This document shows, in pieces, positions 5,540 through 5,789 of a DNA stretch of 5,789 nt. A program made the translations under genes and the position numbers. A model generated the notes under the pieces. That model worked only from the letters and a program-made list of their open reading frames with translations, was not told the origin of the DNA and searched no databases. Within the stretch, counting starts at the first letter, position 1. Every line of letters begins with the position of its first letter. Source of the DNA: Halanaerobiales bacterium (GTDB lineage: Bacteria > Bacillota > Halanaerobiia > Halanaerobiales > M55B127); contig JAIPEV010000118.1 of assembly GCA_021736965.1 (NCBI GenBank), forward strand, positions 1 to 5,789. The letters are read 5' to 3'.

Positions 5540-5789
5540 ATGGATGGCAAGGTGAAAGCAGTTTGTATAAGTAGAGAAAAAGGTACTAAAAAAGAAAATA
5601 TAGAAAAGGCAAAGTTAATTAAAAACTTTGGAATTGAGGATGATGCACATGCCGGGGATTGGCACCGCCAAGTGAGTTTATTAGGTATAGAAAGTATTGA
5701 AAAAATGAAACAAATGGGAATGGATTTAGAACTTGATTTTGGTGATTTTGCTGAAAATATAACTACAGAAGGAATTGAATTATATACTC
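5540..5789 (+). CDS. MOSC-domain protein (N-terminal part, cut by right edge)
   Basis: The ATG at 5540 opens 83 codons that remain open to the window edge. Recognisable MOSC motifs are GIEDDAHAGDWHRQVSLLG (31-49) and DFGDFAENITTEGIEL (66-81), as in YiiM-type and stand-alone MOSC proteins. MOSC domains occur in Moco sulfurases and in enzymes such as YiiM/mARC that bind Moco. A role in handling Moco or its sulfur is the usual proposal; the function of short clostridial forms is not established. Start: GAGGAGG (5526-5532) sits 7 nt before the ATG, within the end of moaC. The C-terminal part, including any conserved cysteine, is outside the window. Its place straight after moaC supports a Moco role. 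Confidence 0.9.
   Translation, partial: MDGKVKAVCISREKGTKKENIEKAKLIKNFGIEDDAHAGDWHRQVSLLGIESIEKMKQMGMDLELDFGDFAENITTEGIELYT

Overview
The window is AT-rich throughout and reads as a molybdenum-cofactor (Moco) supply locus. A complete or near-complete run of plus-strand genes covers oxyanion uptake (modA, modB, modC), a MoeA-like molybdopterin-binding protein, two early steps of molybdopterin synthesis (moaA, moaC), and the start of a MOSC-domain protein that runs off the right edge. A cysteine desulfurase is transcribed divergently at the left edge, also incomplete. Low GC, strong GGAGG-type ribosome binding sites, Firmicute-like codon use and the MoeA-like/MOSC gene mix suggest a low-GC anaerobe of the Firmicutes (Clostridia or Halanaerobia type). 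ModA has an ordinary signal peptide with no lipobox cysteine. That is unusual for a monoderm and fits a diderm lineage such as Halanaerobiales, but this is inference, not identification.

Layout: 1-551 (minus) is the N-terminal part of a NifS/IscS-type cysteine desulfurase. 552-855 is a divergent intergenic region holding most of the regulatory signal: a 38-bp dyad (668-705), a near-consensus sigma-A-type promoter (757-785) whose -10 hexamer sits at the centre of a perfect palindrome (773-792), and a site closely matching the ModE operator (817-844) just before the modA ribosome binding site. 862-5789 (plus) is a tight operon: modA and modB overlap by 1 nt, modB and modC by 4 nt, modC and the MoeA-like gene by 26 nt. 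Gaps of 14, 1 and 2 nt then separate the MoeA-like gene, moaA, moaC and the MOSC gene. I see no terminator in the window, so the unit probably continues to the right.

How the genes fit together: ModABC would import molybdate (or tungstate; sequence alone does not separate them). MoaA and MoaC convert GTP to cyclic pyranopterin monophosphate. The MoeA-like protein probably acts late, in binding molybdopterin or inserting metal, and MOSC proteins are linked to handling sulfur on Moco. The divergent cysteine desulfurase could supply sulfur for the MoaA iron-sulfur clusters, for the dithiolene, or for sulfuration of the finished cofactor. moaD, moaE, moeB, mobA/mobB and modE are not present here.

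Most of the content is familiar. The less ordinary points are the layered control region before modA and the cysteine-rich tail (C-x2-C-x2-C-x4-C) on the MoeA-like protein. Also notable are a ModC lacking its usual molybdate-sensing C-terminal domain and an A8 run inside the modC overlap. I do not see strong evidence for an entirely new system.
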